DNA of 64,000 nt from assembly GCF_030150285.1 (NCBI RefSeq), contig NZ_JASLGE010000078.1, forward strand, positions 11,937 to 75,936, in the 5' to 3' direction. The translations under genes and the position numbers were made by a program. Below, piece by piece: positions 16,913 through 26,660 of the stretch. This DNA is from Pseudomonas sp. (GTDB lineage: Bacteria > Pseudomonadota > Gammaproteobacteria > Pseudomonadales > Pseudomonadaceae). Within the stretch, counting starts at the first letter, position 1, and every line of letters begins with the position of its first letter. The notes beneath the pieces were generated by a model that ran no database searches, was not told the DNA's origin, and worked only from the letters and a program-made list of their open reading frames with translations.

Positions 16913-17758
16913 TCAGCGATTGGCGCGACGGCTCATAAACGCCAGGCGTTCAAGCAACTGTACGTCCTGCTCGTTTTTAACCAGCGCACCGGCCAGTGGC
17001 GGGATCGCTTTGGTCGGGTCGCGCTCACGCAATACCGCCTCACCGATGTGATCGGCCATCAGCAGTTTGAGCCAGTCCACGAGTTCGGACGTGGAGGGTT
17101 TCTTCTTCAGGCCGGGGACTTTGCGGATATCGAAAAACACGTCCAGCGCTTCACTGACCAGCTCTTTCTTGATGTTCGGGAAGTGCACGTCGACGATTTT
17201 TTGCAGCGTCGCGCGGTCCGGGAAGTTGATGTAATGGAAGAAGCAGCGCCGCAGGAACGCATCCGGCAGTTCTTTTTCGTTGTTGGAGGTAATGATGATG
17301 ATCGGGCGGACCTTGGCCTTGATGGTTTCGTCGGTCTCGTAAACGTAGAACTCCATCTTGTCGAGCTCTTGCAGCAAGTCGTTGGGGAACTCGATGTCGG
17401 CCTTGTCGATTTCATCAATCAACAGGATCACCCGTTCTTGGGCTTCAAAGGCTTCCCACAACTTGCCTTTTTTCAGGTAATTGCGCACATCGTGCACTTT
17501 GTCGACGCCCAGTTGCGAATCGCGCAGGCGGCTGACGGCGTCGTACTCGTACAGGCCCTGGTGAGCCTTGGTGGTGGACTTGATGTGCCAGGTAATCAGC
17601 TTGCAGCCAAAGGATTCGGCCAGTTGCTCGGCCAGCATGGTTTTGCCGGTGCCGGGCTCGCCCTTGACCAAAAGCGGGCGCTCCAGGGTGATGGCCGCAT
17701 TGACCGCCAGCTTCAGGTCATCGGTGGCCACATAGGCGCGGGTACCTTCAAACTTCAT
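16913..17758 (-). CDS. MoxR-family AAA+ ATPase
   Basis: A 281-aa AAA+ protein. Walker A is GEPGTGKTML, Walker B is VILLIDEIDKAD, sensor 1 lies in IIITSNNEKELPDAFLRRC, and the arginine finger region is in the same segment. MoxR ATPases act as chaperones together with VWA proteins, and the next gene encodes one. I choose the ATG at 17758, preceded by GAGGATTTGCAG; an in-frame TTG two codons earlier is less likely. The client is unknown; no obvious oxidoreductase lies beside the pair. Confidence 0.9.
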   Translation of the reverse strand: MKFEGTRAYVATDDLKLAVNAAITLERPLLVKGEPGTGKTMLAEQLAESFGCKLITWHIKSTTKAHQGLYEYDAVSRLRDSQLGVDKVHDVRNYLKKGKLWEAFEAQERVILLIDEIDKADIEFPNDLLQELDKMEFYVYETDETIKAKVRPIIIITSNNEKELPDAFLRRCFFHYINFPDRATLQKIVDVHFPNIKKELVSEALDVFFDIRKVPGLKKKPSTSELVDWLKLLMADHIGEAVLRERDPTKAIPPLAGALVKNEQDVQLLERLAFMSRRANR

Positions 17759-17964
17759 CTGCAAATCCTCAAAGCATGATGTCGGCCTGCGCGGGGCAGG
17801 GCGGTCGACTGAAAAAAGTATGTCTGACTATAACGCGGCACCTGCCAGAGGTGAACGCAGACGCGTTATTCAGTCTCTGACGGGGGCGTCACGCCATGAC
17901 TGGACGCACGCCGGCCCGAAGCCTAACCTTGTGGCCTTCCCAAAAAGTGCATAAGGACCCCGCC

Positions 17965-18939
17965 ATGAGCCGCATTTTTGCAGATAACGCCCAGTCCATC
18001 GGTAACACGCCACTGGTACAGATCAACCGTATCGCGCCCCGTGGCGTGACCATCCTGGCCAAGATCGAAGGGCGTAATCCGGGCTATTCGGTCAAGTGCC
18101 GCATTGGTGCCAATATGATCTGGGACGCCGAGAGCCGCGGCGTACTCAAACCGGGCATGACCATTATCGAACCGACCTCGGGCAACACCGGCATCGGCCT
18201 GGCCTTTGTGGCGGCGGCACGCGGTTACAAATTGATGCTGACCATGCCGTCGTCCATGAGCCTGGAGCGTCGCAAGGTGCTCAAGGCACTGGGCGCAGAA
18301 CTGGTGCTCACCGAACCGGCCAAAGGCATGAAAGGTGCGATCGACAAAGCCGCTGAAATCCAGGCCAGCGACCCGGCCCTGTACTTTATGCCGCAACAGT
18401 TCGAGAACCCGGCCAACCCGGCGATTCATGAAAAAACCACCGGCCCGGAGATCTGGAACGACACCGACGGGCGAGTCGACGTACTGGTGGCCGGCGTGGG
18501 CACGGGCGGCACCATTACCGGGATTTCTCGCTATATCAAGCACACCCTGGGGCAGCCGCTTTTGTCCGTGGCGGTCGAGCCGCTTTCGTCGCCGGTGATT
18601 ACCCAGGCGTTGGCGGGCGAGGAAAACAAGCCCTCGCCGCACAAGATTCAAGGCATTGGGGCCGGTTTTGTGCCGAAAAACCTTGATCTGTCGATTGTCG
18701 ACAAGGTGGAGCTGGTCAGCGATGACGAATCGAAAGCCATGGCCCAGCGCCTGATGCACGAGGAAGGCATTCTGTGCGGCATTTCCTGCGGCGCAGCCAT
18801 GGCTGTTGCCGTGCGCCTGGCAGAAAACCCGGAGATGCAAGGCAAAACCATTGTCGTGATCCTGCCGGACTCAGGCGAACGTTACCTGTCGAGCTTCCTG
18901 TTCAGCGATATGTTCAGCGAGCAGGAACTGGCGCAGTAA
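17965..18939 (+). CDS. cysK: Cysteine synthase A (O-acetylserine sulfhydrylase)
   Basis: A 324-aa PLP enzyme that makes cysteine from O-acetylserine and sulfide. The PLP lysine is K44 in NPGYSVKCRIGANM. The substrate loop is EPTSGNTGIGLAF and the phosphate-binding loop is GVGTGGTITG. The RIGANMIWDAE segment favours CysK over CysM. The ATG at 17965 follows ATAAGGACCCC. It stands alone, with MoxR divergent upstream. Confidence 0.94.
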   Translation: MSRIFADNAQSIGNTPLVQINRIAPRGVTILAKIEGRNPGYSVKCRIGANMIWDAESRGVLKPGMTIIEPTSGNTGIGLAFVAAARGYKLMLTMPSSMSLERRKVLKALGAELVLTEPAKGMKGAIDKAAEIQASDPALYFMPQQFENPANPAIHEKTTGPEIWNDTDGRVDVLVAGVGTGGTITGISRYIKHTLGQPLLSVAVEPLSSPVITQALAGEENKPSPHKIQGIGAGFVPKNLDLSIVDKVELVSDDESKAMAQRLMHEEGILCGISCGAAMAVAVRLAENPEMQGKTIVVILPDSGERYLSSFLFSDMFSEQELAQ

Positions 18940-19050
18940 GCCGCAACACAGAGCACGATGGCTGATTGCTCGCGACCGTCCAATGCACGGGCGTTCGCGG
19001 GCTTATTTTCGCCTAAGCTCAGGGGGCTTCAAACAGGCCAGCACTGACCC

Positions 19051-19067
19051 CTGTCAACCGTTGACAG
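19051..19067. promoter_or_regulatory. Perfect palindrome upstream of lpxO
   Basis: CTGTCAA-CCG-TTGACAG is a perfect 7-bp inverted repeat containing a TTGACA hexamer. A CATAAT hexamer follows at 19080-19085, though the spacing (13 bp) is short for a sigma-70 promoter. It lies about 150 bp before lpxO and may be an operator for it. No regulator can be named. Confidence 0.3.
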
Positions 19068-19218
19068 CCCGTGTGTGGGCATAATGGCCGCATTGTTACG
19101 CAGCCCTTAAAGCTGAATGTTGGAAGACGCGGGTTTTGTCCTGCGCCGGTAGTGTTTATCATGGCCGGCTGCCACGGCGGGCTATTGGTGCCGCACGGTA
19201 TTTTCGAGGAGTTGTTGC

Positions 19219-20157
19219 ATGACCTTATCCTTCGCCATCAAGGCCGGGCTGATACTGCTGTTTGTTGGCAGCATTCTTTACGTGCACTTGCGCGGCAAGG
19301 CGCGGTTGCCGGTGCTGCGCCAGTTCGTCAACCACTCCGCCTTTTTTGCGCCGTACAATGCATTGATGTACCTGTTCTCCGGCGTGCCGTCAAAACCTTA
19401 CCTGGACCGCAGCAAATTCCCCGAGCTCGATGTGCTCAAGAACAACTGGCACGTGATTCGCGAAGAAGCCATGCACTTGTTCGATGAGGGCTACATCCGC
19501 GCGGCCGAAAAAAATAACGATGCCGGCTTTGGTTCATTCTTCAAAAAGGGCTGGAAGCGTTTTTACCTCAAGTGGTACGACAAACCGCTGCCATCGGCCG
19601 AACTGCTGTGCCCCAAAACCGTTGAACTGGTGAACAGCATTCCCAACGTCAAAGGCGCAATGTTTGCCCTGTTGCCGGGGGGGAGCCATCTGAACCCGCA
19701 CCGCGATCCGTTTGCCGGCTCGCTGCGCTATCACCTCGGGCTCTCGACGCCGAACTCCGACGCCTGCCGCATTTTTGTGGATGGCGAGGAGTACGCCTGG
19801 CGCGATGGTGAAGACGTGATGTTCGACGAGACCTACGTGCATTGGGTCAAAAACGAAACGGACGTGACCCGCGTGATTTTGTTCTGTGACGTTGAGCGCC
19901 CGCTGACCAGCCGCCTGATGACCCGCATTAATCGCTGGGTCAGTGCGCAACTGGGCAAGGCCACCGCGCCCCAGAACCTGGACGACGAACGCGTCGGCGG
20001 TATCAATAAGGCCTACGCCTGGAGTAAAACCTTCAGCGACCGCTTCAGCGGTGTGGTCAAGCAATGGAAACGCCGCCACCCCAAACTGTACCGCGTGGCC
20101 CGTCCGGTCTTGGCTGCCGTTGTGCTGGTGCTGCTGTGGCGCTGGTTGTTCGGGTAG
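19219..20157 (+). CDS. lpxO: Lipid A hydroxylase LpxO (aspartyl/asparaginyl beta-hydroxylase family)
   Basis: A 312-aa Fe(II)/2-oxoglutarate-dependent dioxygenase. An N-terminal membrane anchor (FAIKAGLILLFVGSILYV) and a C-terminal one (VLAAVVLVLLWRWLFG) bracket the catalytic domain. Iron ligands lie in LNPHRDPFAGSLRYHLG (HxD) and the later His in YVHWVKNETDVTRVI. LpxO adds a 2-OH to an acyl chain of lipid A on the cytosolic face of the inner membrane. The ATG follows CGAGGAG. Confidence 0.88.
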   Translation: MTLSFAIKAGLILLFVGSILYVHLRGKARLPVLRQFVNHSAFFAPYNALMYLFSGVPSKPYLDRSKFPELDVLKNNWHVIREEAMHLFDEGYIRAAEKNNDAGFGSFFKKGWKRFYLKWYDKPLPSAELLCPKTVELVNSIPNVKGAMFALLPGGSHLNPHRDPFAGSLRYHLGLSTPNSDACRIFVDGEEYAWRDGEDVMFDETYVHWVKNETDVTRVILFCDVERPLTSRLMTRINRWVSAQLGKATAPQNLDDERVGGINKAYAWSKTFSDRFSGVVKQWKRRHPKLYRVARPVLAAVVLVLLWRWLFG

Positions 20158-20171
20158 GTTTTTGCAGTTTG

Positions 20172-20203
20172 TATCGGGCGCTGGTTGTCGCCGGTGCCCG
20201 ATA
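20172..20203. terminator. Hairpin between convergent lpxO and DMT genes
   Basis: TATCGGGC at 20172-20179 pairs with GCCCGATA at 20196-20203 (8 bp), directly after the lpxO stop and before the convergent exporter stop. There is no good U tract on either side, so termination strength is uncertain. Confidence 0.4.
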
Positions 20204-20226
20204 AGTTTAAACACTCACCTCCCTCT

Positions 20227-21132
20227 TCATTTCGACGGTAACACCGGTTTTGCCGTCGCCGGCTTGAGCACCAGCCACAAGGCGGCTGCAATCAATACAC
20301 CGCCGTAAAGGTGGGCCATGGACAGCGGCTCATCCAGCAGTAACGCTCCCCACAGCACGCCAAAGGGCGGAATCATAAAGGTCACGGTCATGGATTTGAC
20401 CGGGCCTATGCTGGTCAGTAAACGGAAGTAAAGAATGTAGGCAAACGCCGTACACACCAGCCCCAGACCCAATAGCGACAGCCATACACTGACGCCGCCC
20501 CAACTGGCGGGCGGTTGATGGGCCAGGCTCAGCCCGAACAACGGCAACAGAAACAAGGTGGCCCCCAGCATACTTCCCAGTGCTGACAGCCGGGGATCGA
20601 GGCCGCCTTGCTGATCCAGCCAGCGGCGTGCCAAAAAGCCCGCAAAACCATAACAGGTGGTGGCCAGCAGGCAGGCGAGCGCCCCCATGAGCAAATCCAT
20701 GTCAAAGGCCACCGGCCCCGCACGGGTCAGGATGCCCACCCCAAACAGGCCCAGGCACACACCGGCCATTTTGCTCAGGCTCAGCTTTTCACTGAAAAAC
20801 AGCCCACCAATCAGCACGCCCATCAGTGGCGTGGTGGCGTTGAAAATGGCCGAGTAGCCGGCCGGTAAGGTCTGGGCCGCCACCGCGTAAAACGTGGCCG
20901 GGATCCCAGAGTTGATAACCCCCAGCACCAACACCACCTTGAGCTTGCCGCCAAAGTTCCACTTCACGCGCATCAGCGCCAGCAGCACCAGCAAGCCGAC
21001 GGCGGCTATGGACACGCGGAAAAAGGCAGTAGGAATAGAACCGAGTACTGGCGCGATAATCCGCATAAACAGAAAACTGGCGCCCCAAATGCCGGCCAGC
21101 GACAGCATGCGCACAATATCGACAAGTCTCAC
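20227..21132 (-). CDS. DMT-superfamily (EamA) transporter
   Basis: A 301-aa inner-membrane protein with about ten hydrophobic segments arranged as two EamA repeats. The first repeat begins LAGIWGASFLFMRII; the second contains SLLGLGLVCTAFAYILYFRLL and the typical end PPFGVLWGALLLDEPL. Such proteins usually export metabolites or amino acids; the substrate is unknown. I place the start at GTG 21132 because AAGGA lies 7 bp before it; the upstream frame extension has no ribosome site. Confidence 0.85.
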   Translation of the reverse strand: MRLVDIVRMLSLAGIWGASFLFMRIIAPVLGSIPTAFFRVSIAAVGLLVLLALMRVKWNFGGKLKVVLVLGVINSGIPATFYAVAAQTLPAGYSAIFNATTPLMGVLIGGLFFSEKLSLSKMAGVCLGLFGVGILTRAGPVAFDMDLLMGALACLLATTCYGFAGFLARRWLDQQGGLDPRLSALGSMLGATLFLLPLFGLSLAHQPPASWGGVSVWLSLLGLGLVCTAFAYILYFRLLTSIGPVKSMTVTFMIPPFGVLWGALLLDEPLSMAHLYGGVLIAAALWLVLKPATAKPVLPSK

Positions 21133-21280
21133 GAAGGTGTCCTTACAAGGTTTGAGCGAGGCAGTGTAGGGGATGCGCCACGCAAGGCAATGGCTGGCCC
21201 TCCCACAAAGTGATTCGTGCACCCGCCGCCAAATCTGCGACAATCCGCCCCCTGCACTTTTGAAGACTTTTGCGCACCTG

Positions 21281-24200
21281 ATGACTGAAAAATCGCCTGC
21301 TATCGACCAATTGCTGAAAAATCTCGATCACGCCCTGATTGCTGACCGCCATAAGTTGCGTCGGCAGTTGCACGAGCTGCGCAAGAAGCCGGATGACGCC
21401 AAGCTGGCGGCCTGGGCCGAGCGGGTGCAGGCCTCATGCGCGCAAGTCACGGCACGAGCGGCCAGTGTGCCGTTGATTCGTTATGACGAGCACCTGCCTA
21501 TTGCTGCCAAGCGCGATGAAATCAAGGCGGCGCTGCTTAAGCACCAAGTGCTGATTCTGGCGGGCGAAACCGGTTCGGGTAAAACCACGCAGTTACCGAA
21601 AATCTGCCTGGAAATCGGCCGCGGCCAACACGGACTGATCGGTCATACCCAGCCGCGCCGGATCGCTGCGCGCAGCGTGGCCAGCCGGGTGGCCGAAGAG
21701 CTGGGCACGCCCTTGGGCGCGCTGGTCGGGTATCAGGTGCGTTTTGAAGATCAAAGCGATGACAGCACGCTGATCAAACTGATGACAGACGGCATTCTGC
21801 TGGCCGAAACCCAGCATGATCGCTACCTCGAACGTTACGACACGATCATCGTCGACGAGGCCCACGAACGTAGCCTGAACATCGACTTTTTGCTGGGTTA
21901 TTTGAAAATCCTGCTGCCGCGTCGCCCGGACCTGAAAGTCATTATTACCTCGGCCACCATCGACCTGGAGCGCTTCTCCAAGCACTTCAACGATGCGCCG
22001 ATTGTGGAAGTCTCGGGGCGTACGTTCCCGGTGGAAACCTGGTACCGCCCGCTGACGTCCGAGCAGGACGAAGAGGGCAACAGCGTCGAAGAAGACGTGA
22101 GCGTCGATCAGGCAATTATTGCCACGCTGGATGAGATCGCCGCGTTTGAGCGCAGTGAGCGTAAAAGTCCCGGCGATGTGCTGGTGTTTTTGCCCGGCGA
22201 GCGGGAAATTCGCGACGCCGCCGATATGCTGCGCAAAGCCCAACTCAAGCACACTGAAATTTTGCCGTTGTATGCACGGCTGTCACCGGCCGAACAACAG
22301 CGGATTTTTCAGTCGCACCCGGGGCGTCGGGTGGTACTGGCCACCAACGTGGCCGAAACGTCGCTCACCGTGCCGGGCATTCGCTACGTGATCGACAGCG
22401 GCACCGCGCGTATCAGCCGCTACAGCTACCGGGCCAAGGTCCAGCGCCTGCCGATCGAGGCCATTTCCCAAGCCAGCGCCAATCAGCGTAAAGGCCGTTG
22501 CGGGCGGGTCGAACCCGGTATTTGCGTACGCTTGTACAGCGAAGAAGATTTCAATGGGCGACCGGAATTTACCGACCCTGAGATTCTTCGCACCAACCTG
22601 GCTGCGGTTATCTTGCAGATGCTGCACCTGCGTCTGGGCGAAATTACCGCATTTCCGTTTATCGAGCCGCCAGACGGCAAGGCCATTACAGACGGTTTCA
22701 ACCTGCTGCAAGAGCTGTCGGCGGTTAACCGCGAAAACCAGTTGACCCCATTGGGCCGCCAATTGGCGCGCCTGCCGGTGGACCCGCGCATGGGCCGCAT
22801 GCTGCTGGAGGCGGCCAAACTGGGCAGCTTGCAGGAAGTGTTGATCGTGGCCAGTGCGATGTCGGTGCAAGACCCGCGCGAAAGGCCGCCAGAGCGTCAG
22901 CAAGCGGCGGATCAGGCCCACGCGCAATGGAAAGATGTGGACTCGGATTTCGCCGGGTTAATCAACGTATGGCGCGGCTTTGAAGAGCAGCGCCAGGCGT
23001 TGACCGCCAGCCCGTTGCGCAACTGGTGCCGCAAGAATTTCCTTAACTACCTGCGACTGCGCGAGTGGCGCGACTCCCATCGGCAGTTGAGCCTGATCTG
23101 CCGCGACCTGCAGTTGACCGTCAATAAAGACCCGGCCGACTACCCCAAGCTGCACAAGGCGGTGTTGTCCGGTTTGCTCAGCCAGATTGGCCAGAAAACC
23201 GAGGATGGCGATTACCTGGGCGCACGTCAGCGCCGGTTCTGGATTCACCCTTCCTCTGGCCTGGGCAAGAAACGCCCGCAATGGCTGATGACCGCTGAGC
23301 TGGTGGAAACCACCAAACTGTATGCGCGGATGGTGGCCAAGATTGAGCCGGACTGGATCGAGCCGCTGGCGGGGCATCTGGTCAAAAAGAATTACTTCGA
23401 GCCGCACTGGGAGAAAAAGCGCGGTCAGGTGGTGGCTTACGAGCAAATCACCCTGTTCGGGCTGATTGTGGTGGGGCGTCGGGCCGTGCATTACGGGCCG
23501 ATTGACCCGGTGCTGTCGCGAGAATTGTTTATCCGCGAAGGGCTGGTGCGTGGCGAGATTCAGTCGCGGGCCAAGTGCCTGACGGCCAATGCGCAACTGC
23601 TGGAGCAACTTGACGAACTGGAAGCCAAGGCGCGCCGCCGTGACATCCTGGCGGACGAAGAAACCCTGTACGCGTTCTACGATGCGCGCTTGCCCGCCGA
23701 GATCCATCAGACCGCGACGTTTGACAGCTGGTACCGCGTCCACAGCCAGAAAGACCCGCAACTGTTGATCATGCGTGAAGAGGACGTGCTGGCCCGCGAA
23801 GCCACCGAAATCACCGCCAAGCATTTCCCGGACACCTTGCAACTGGGGGATTTGACCCTTGAACTCAGCTACCACTTCGAGCCCAACCACCCGCGCGACG
23901 GCGTGACGGTCAAGGTGCCCGCGCCGTTGCTGCCGGTTTTACCGCCGGAGCGGCTGGAGTGGCTGGTGCCCGGCATGATCGAGGCCAAATGCATCGCCCT
24001 GGTGCGCAGTTTGCCCAAAGCGTTGCGCAAGAACTTCGTGCCAGTACCGGATTTTGTCAAAGCCTCGCTCGAGCGCATGACCTTCGCTGAGGGCTCCTTG
24101 CCCTTGGCGTTGGGCCGCGAGTTGCTGCGCATGACCGGAGCGCGGGTGAGCGATGAGGCGTGGGCGGACGCCGCACAGCAGGTCGAAAATCACCTGAAAA

Positions 24201-25192
24201 TGAACCTGGAGGTGGTGGACGCCGAGGGCAAGTTCCTGGGTGAGGGCCGCGACCTGGCCGAGTTGACGGCCCGCTTTGCGCAAGCCAGCCAGGCGGCGTT
24301 GGCCGTGCCGCAAACGGCCAAGAGCCAGCAGCCGGTGGAGGCCAAAGTGTTTGCCCCGGTGGCCGAGAAAACTCAACAAAAAATCGCCGGGCTGTCGATG
24401 ACGGTGTACCCGGCGCTGGTGGAAGAGGGCAACACGGTCAAGGAAGGGCGCTTCTCGACGCCTGCCGAAGCGGAGTATCAGCATCGCCGGGCGCTGCAGC
24501 GTTTGTTGATGCAACAACTGGCCGAGCCGGCCAAGTTTCTTCGCGGCAAGTTGCCGGGCATGACTGAACTGGGCTTGTTGTACCGCGAGCTGGGTCGGGT
24601 AGAGAGCCTGGTGGAAGATATTTTGTTGGCCAGCCTCGACAGTTGCATCCTCGAAGGCGAAGCCAGTTTGCCCCGTGACGGGGCCGGGCTGGCCTCGTTG
24701 GCGCAGCGCAAGCGCGGGGCCTGGACCGAACACGCCGAAAAACTGGCCAGGCTGACGCTGGACATTCTCAAGCTGTGGCACGGTTTGCAAAAGCGCTTCA
24801 AGGGCAAGATCGATCTGGCCCAGGCCGTGGCGCTGAATGACATCAAGCAGCAACTCAGCCACCTGGTGTACCCCGGCTTTGTTCGCGAAACCCCGGCCCA
24901 GTGGCTCAAGGAGGTGCCGCGGTACCTGAAGGCGATTGAGTTGCGACTGGAAAAACTGCCGAGTCAGGTGCAGAAGGACCGCGTCTGGAGTGGTGAACTG
25001 AGCGGGCTGTGGGCGCAGTACCAGGCCCGTGCCGCCAAACATGCCCAGGAAGGCAAGCGCGACCCGCAACTGGAGCTTTACCGGTGGTGGCTGGAGGAAT
25101 ACCGCGTGTCGTTGTTCGGTCAGCAGTTGGGCACCAAAGTACCGATTTCCGACAAGCGCCTGAGCAAGCAATGGACTGCGGTAGACGCTTAG
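21281..25192 (+). CDS. hrpA: ATP-dependent RNA helicase HrpA
   Basis: A 1303-aa DEAH-box helicase. Walker A is LAGETGSGKTTQLPK, the DEAH box is IIVDEAHERSLNIDF, motif III is ITSATIDLERF, and the motif VI region is QRKGRCGRVEPG. Winged-helix, OB-fold and a long HrpA-specific C-terminal domain (DUF3418-type) follow, giving the usual 1300-residue length. It acts on RNA in the cytosol, including rescue of stalled ribosomes in E. coli. The ATG at 21281 was chosen because the upstream extension is unlike the family. Confidence 0.95.
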   Translation: MTEKSPAIDQLLKNLDHALIADRHKLRRQLHELRKKPDDAKLAAWAERVQASCAQVTARAASVPLIRYDEHLPIAAKRDEIKAALLKHQVLILAGETGSGKTTQLPKICLEIGRGQHGLIGHTQPRRIAARSVASRVAEELGTPLGALVGYQVRFEDQSDDSTLIKLMTDGILLAETQHDRYLERYDTIIVDEAHERSLNIDFLLGYLKILLPRRPDLKVIITSATIDLERFSKHFNDAPIVEVSGRTFPVETWYRPLTSEQDEEGNSVEEDVSVDQAIIATLDEIAAFERSERKSPGDVLVFLPGEREIRDAADMLRKAQLKHTEILPLYARLSPAEQQRIFQSHPGRRVVLATNVAETSLTVPGIRYVIDSGTARISRYSYRAKVQRLPIEAISQASANQRKGRCGRVEPGICVRLYSEEDFNGRPEFTDPEILRTNLAAVILQMLHLRLGEITAFPFIEPPDGKAITDGFNLLQELSAVNRENQLTPLGRQLARLPVDPRMGRMLLEAAKLGSLQEVLIVASAMSVQDPRERPPERQQAADQAHAQWKDVDSDFAGLINVWRGFEEQRQALTASPLRNWCRKNFLNYLRLREWRDSHRQLSLICRDLQLTVNKDPADYPKLHKAVLSGLLSQIGQKTEDGDYLGARQRRFWIHPSSGLGKKRPQWLMTAELVETTKLYARMVAKIEPDWIEPLAGHLVKKNYFEPHWEKKRGQVVAYEQITLFGLIVVGRRAVHYGPIDPVLSRELFIREGLVRGEIQSRAKCLTANAQLLEQLDELEAKARRRDILADEETLYAFYDARLPAEIHQTATFDSWYRVHSQKDPQLLIMREEDVLAREATEITAKHFPDTLQLGDLTLELSYHFEPNHPRDGVTVKVPAPLLPVLPPERLEWLVPGMIEAKCIALVRSLPKALRKNFVPVPDFVKASLERMTFAEGSLPLALGRELLRMTGARVSDEAWADAAQQVENHLKMNLEVVDAEGKFLGEGRDLAELTARFAQASQAALAVPQTAKSQQPVEAKVFAPVAEKTQQKIAGLSMTVYPALVEEGNTVKEGRFSTPAEAEYQHRRALQRLLMQQLAEPAKFLRGKLPGMTELGLLYRELGRVESLVEDILLASLDSCILEGEASLPRDGAGLASLAQRKRGAWTEHAEKLARLTLDILKLWHGLQKRFKGKIDLAQAVALNDIKQQLSHLVYPGFVRETPAQWLKEVPRYLKAIELRLEKLPSQVQKDRVWSGELSGLWAQYQARAAKHAQEGKRDPQLELYRWWLEEYRVSLFGQQLGTKVPISDKRLSKQWTAVDA

Positions 25193-25225
25193 CTGTTCTG
25201 TAGAGGCCGCCCGTCGAGGCTCGGT

Positions 25226-25275
25226 GGCTGGCGATCTGTTGATCTTGGTTAAAGAGCAAAAGATCGCGAGCCAGC
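25226..25275. repeat. REP inverted pair
   Basis: GGCTGGCGATCTGTTGATCTT at 25226 pairs with AAAAGATCGCGAGCC ending at 25272. It is another member of the GATCGCGAGC REP family, sitting between hrpA and the FabH-like gene. Confidence 0.65.
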
Positions 25276-25395
25276 GCGCGCCTACCGCGGACGGTGTGAC
25301 CTGAATTACGCCAAATGTTGCCGTTTATGGCAAACTTGGCGGCTATAACGACCTGACATGACTATTTTCTGCTGAACAGAACAAGAGGAACGACC

Positions 25396-26517
25396 GTGCA
25401 TAACGTCGTCATCAGCGGCACCGGCCTGTATACCCCGGCCAACAGCATCTCCAACGAAGAGCTGGTGCAGTCTTTCAATACTTGGGTGCAGCAGTTCAAC
25501 GCGGACAACGCCCAGGCGATCGAAGCCGGTGAAGTGCAGCCACTGGCTGAATCCAGCGCGGCTTTTATTGAAAAGGCGTCGGGCATTAAAAGCCGTTTCG
25601 TGATGGACAAGGACGGCATCCTTGACCCGCAGCGCATGCGCCCGCATTTGCCTGAACGCAGCAATGACGAACCGTCGGTGCTCTGCGAAATGGCCGTGGG
25701 CGCGGCCAGGCAGGCGCTGGAGCGTGCCGGCAAGACGGCCGCCGACATTGATGGCGTGATCGTGGCGTGTTCCAACCTGCAACGCCCGTACCCGGCCATT
25801 GCCATCGAAGTGCAACAGGCGCTGGGCATTCAAGGGTTTGGCTTTGACATGAACGTGGCTTGTTCGTCGGCCACCTTTGGCATTCAGACCGCCAGTAACA
25901 GCGTGCAGTTGGGCCAGGCCCGTGCGGTGCTGTTGATCAGCCCTGAAGTGTGCACCGGCCACCTGAACTTCCGTGACCGTGATAGCCACTTTATTTTTGG
26001 CGATGCCGCCACGGCGGTGGTGGTTGAGCGGGCTGACCTGGCGACGTCCGAACACCAGTTCGACGTGGTGAGCACCAAGTTGCTGACGACGTTCTCGAAC
26101 AATATCCGCAACAACTTCGGCTTTTTGAATCGTGCATCAGACGAAAACCCGGACAGCGCCGACAAGCTCTTCGTACAGGAAGGCCGCAAAGTGTTCCGCG
26201 AAGTGTGCCCGATGGTGGCGGAGTTGATTGGCCAGCACCTGCAAGAAAACAGCATTGACGTGGCCGATGTGAAACGCTTCTGGCTGCACCAGGCCAACCT
26301 CAGCATGAACCATCTGATCGTGCGTAAATTGCTGGGCCGCGAAGCCTCGGTAGAAGAGGCACCGGTGATTCTGGACACCTACGCCAACACCAGCTCGGCG
26401 GGTTCGGTGATTGCCTTCCATACCTACCAGGATGACCTGCCGAGCGGCGCACTGGCCGTACTCAGCTCGTTCGGCGCGGGCTACTCGATTGGTAGCGTGA
26501 TCCTGCGTAAACGCTAA
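25396..26517 (+). CDS. Beta-ketoacyl-ACP synthase III-like enzyme (FabH family)
   Basis: A 373-aa thiolase-fold enzyme. The active-site Cys is C156 in DMNVACSSATFGI; the catalytic His lies in FWLHQANLSMN and the Asn in LDTYANTSSAGS. It is longer than FabH (about 320 aa) because of an N-terminal insert around VQQFNADNAQAIEAGEVQ. It resembles P. aeruginosa PA3286, which condenses medium-chain acyl-CoA with malonyl-ACP and shunts beta-oxidation intermediates into synthesis. The start is GTG after AGAGGAACGACC. An ECF sigma factor gene follows beyond a REP doublet. Confidence 0.86.
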   Translation: MHNVVISGTGLYTPANSISNEELVQSFNTWVQQFNADNAQAIEAGEVQPLAESSAAFIEKASGIKSRFVMDKDGILDPQRMRPHLPERSNDEPSVLCEMAVGAARQALERAGKTAADIDGVIVACSNLQRPYPAIAIEVQQALGIQGFGFDMNVACSSATFGIQTASNSVQLGQARAVLLISPEVCTGHLNFRDRDSHFIFGDAATAVVVERADLATSEHQFDVVSTKLLTTFSNNIRNNFGFLNRASDENPDSADKLFVQEGRKVFREVCPMVAELIGQHLQENSIDVADVKRFWLHQANLSMNHLIVRKLLGREASVEEAPVILDTYANTSSAGSVIAFHTYQDDLPSGALAVLSSFGAGYSIGSVILRKR

Positions 26518-26565
26518 GGGTTGGCGCGTGCGGTGCTCGATGGCTCACCCTCTTTGCCTCCTTTT

Positions 26566-26630
26566 AAAAGATCGCCAGCAAGCTGGCTCCTACCCACCAG
26601 CAGGAGCGAGCTCGCTCGCGATCTTTTGAT
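26566..26630. repeat. REP doublet (REPIN)
   Basis: AAAAGATCGCCAGCAAGCTG, reading outward from 26566, faces its near inverse GCGAGCTCGCTCGCGATCTTT ending near 26627. The two arms share the TCCTAC/AGGAGC inner ends. This is the classic REPIN layout, placed between the FabH-like and ECF sigma genes. Confidence 0.8.
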
Positions 26631-26660
26631 CCTTTTACCGAGCCAGGCAGAGGGGGATTT

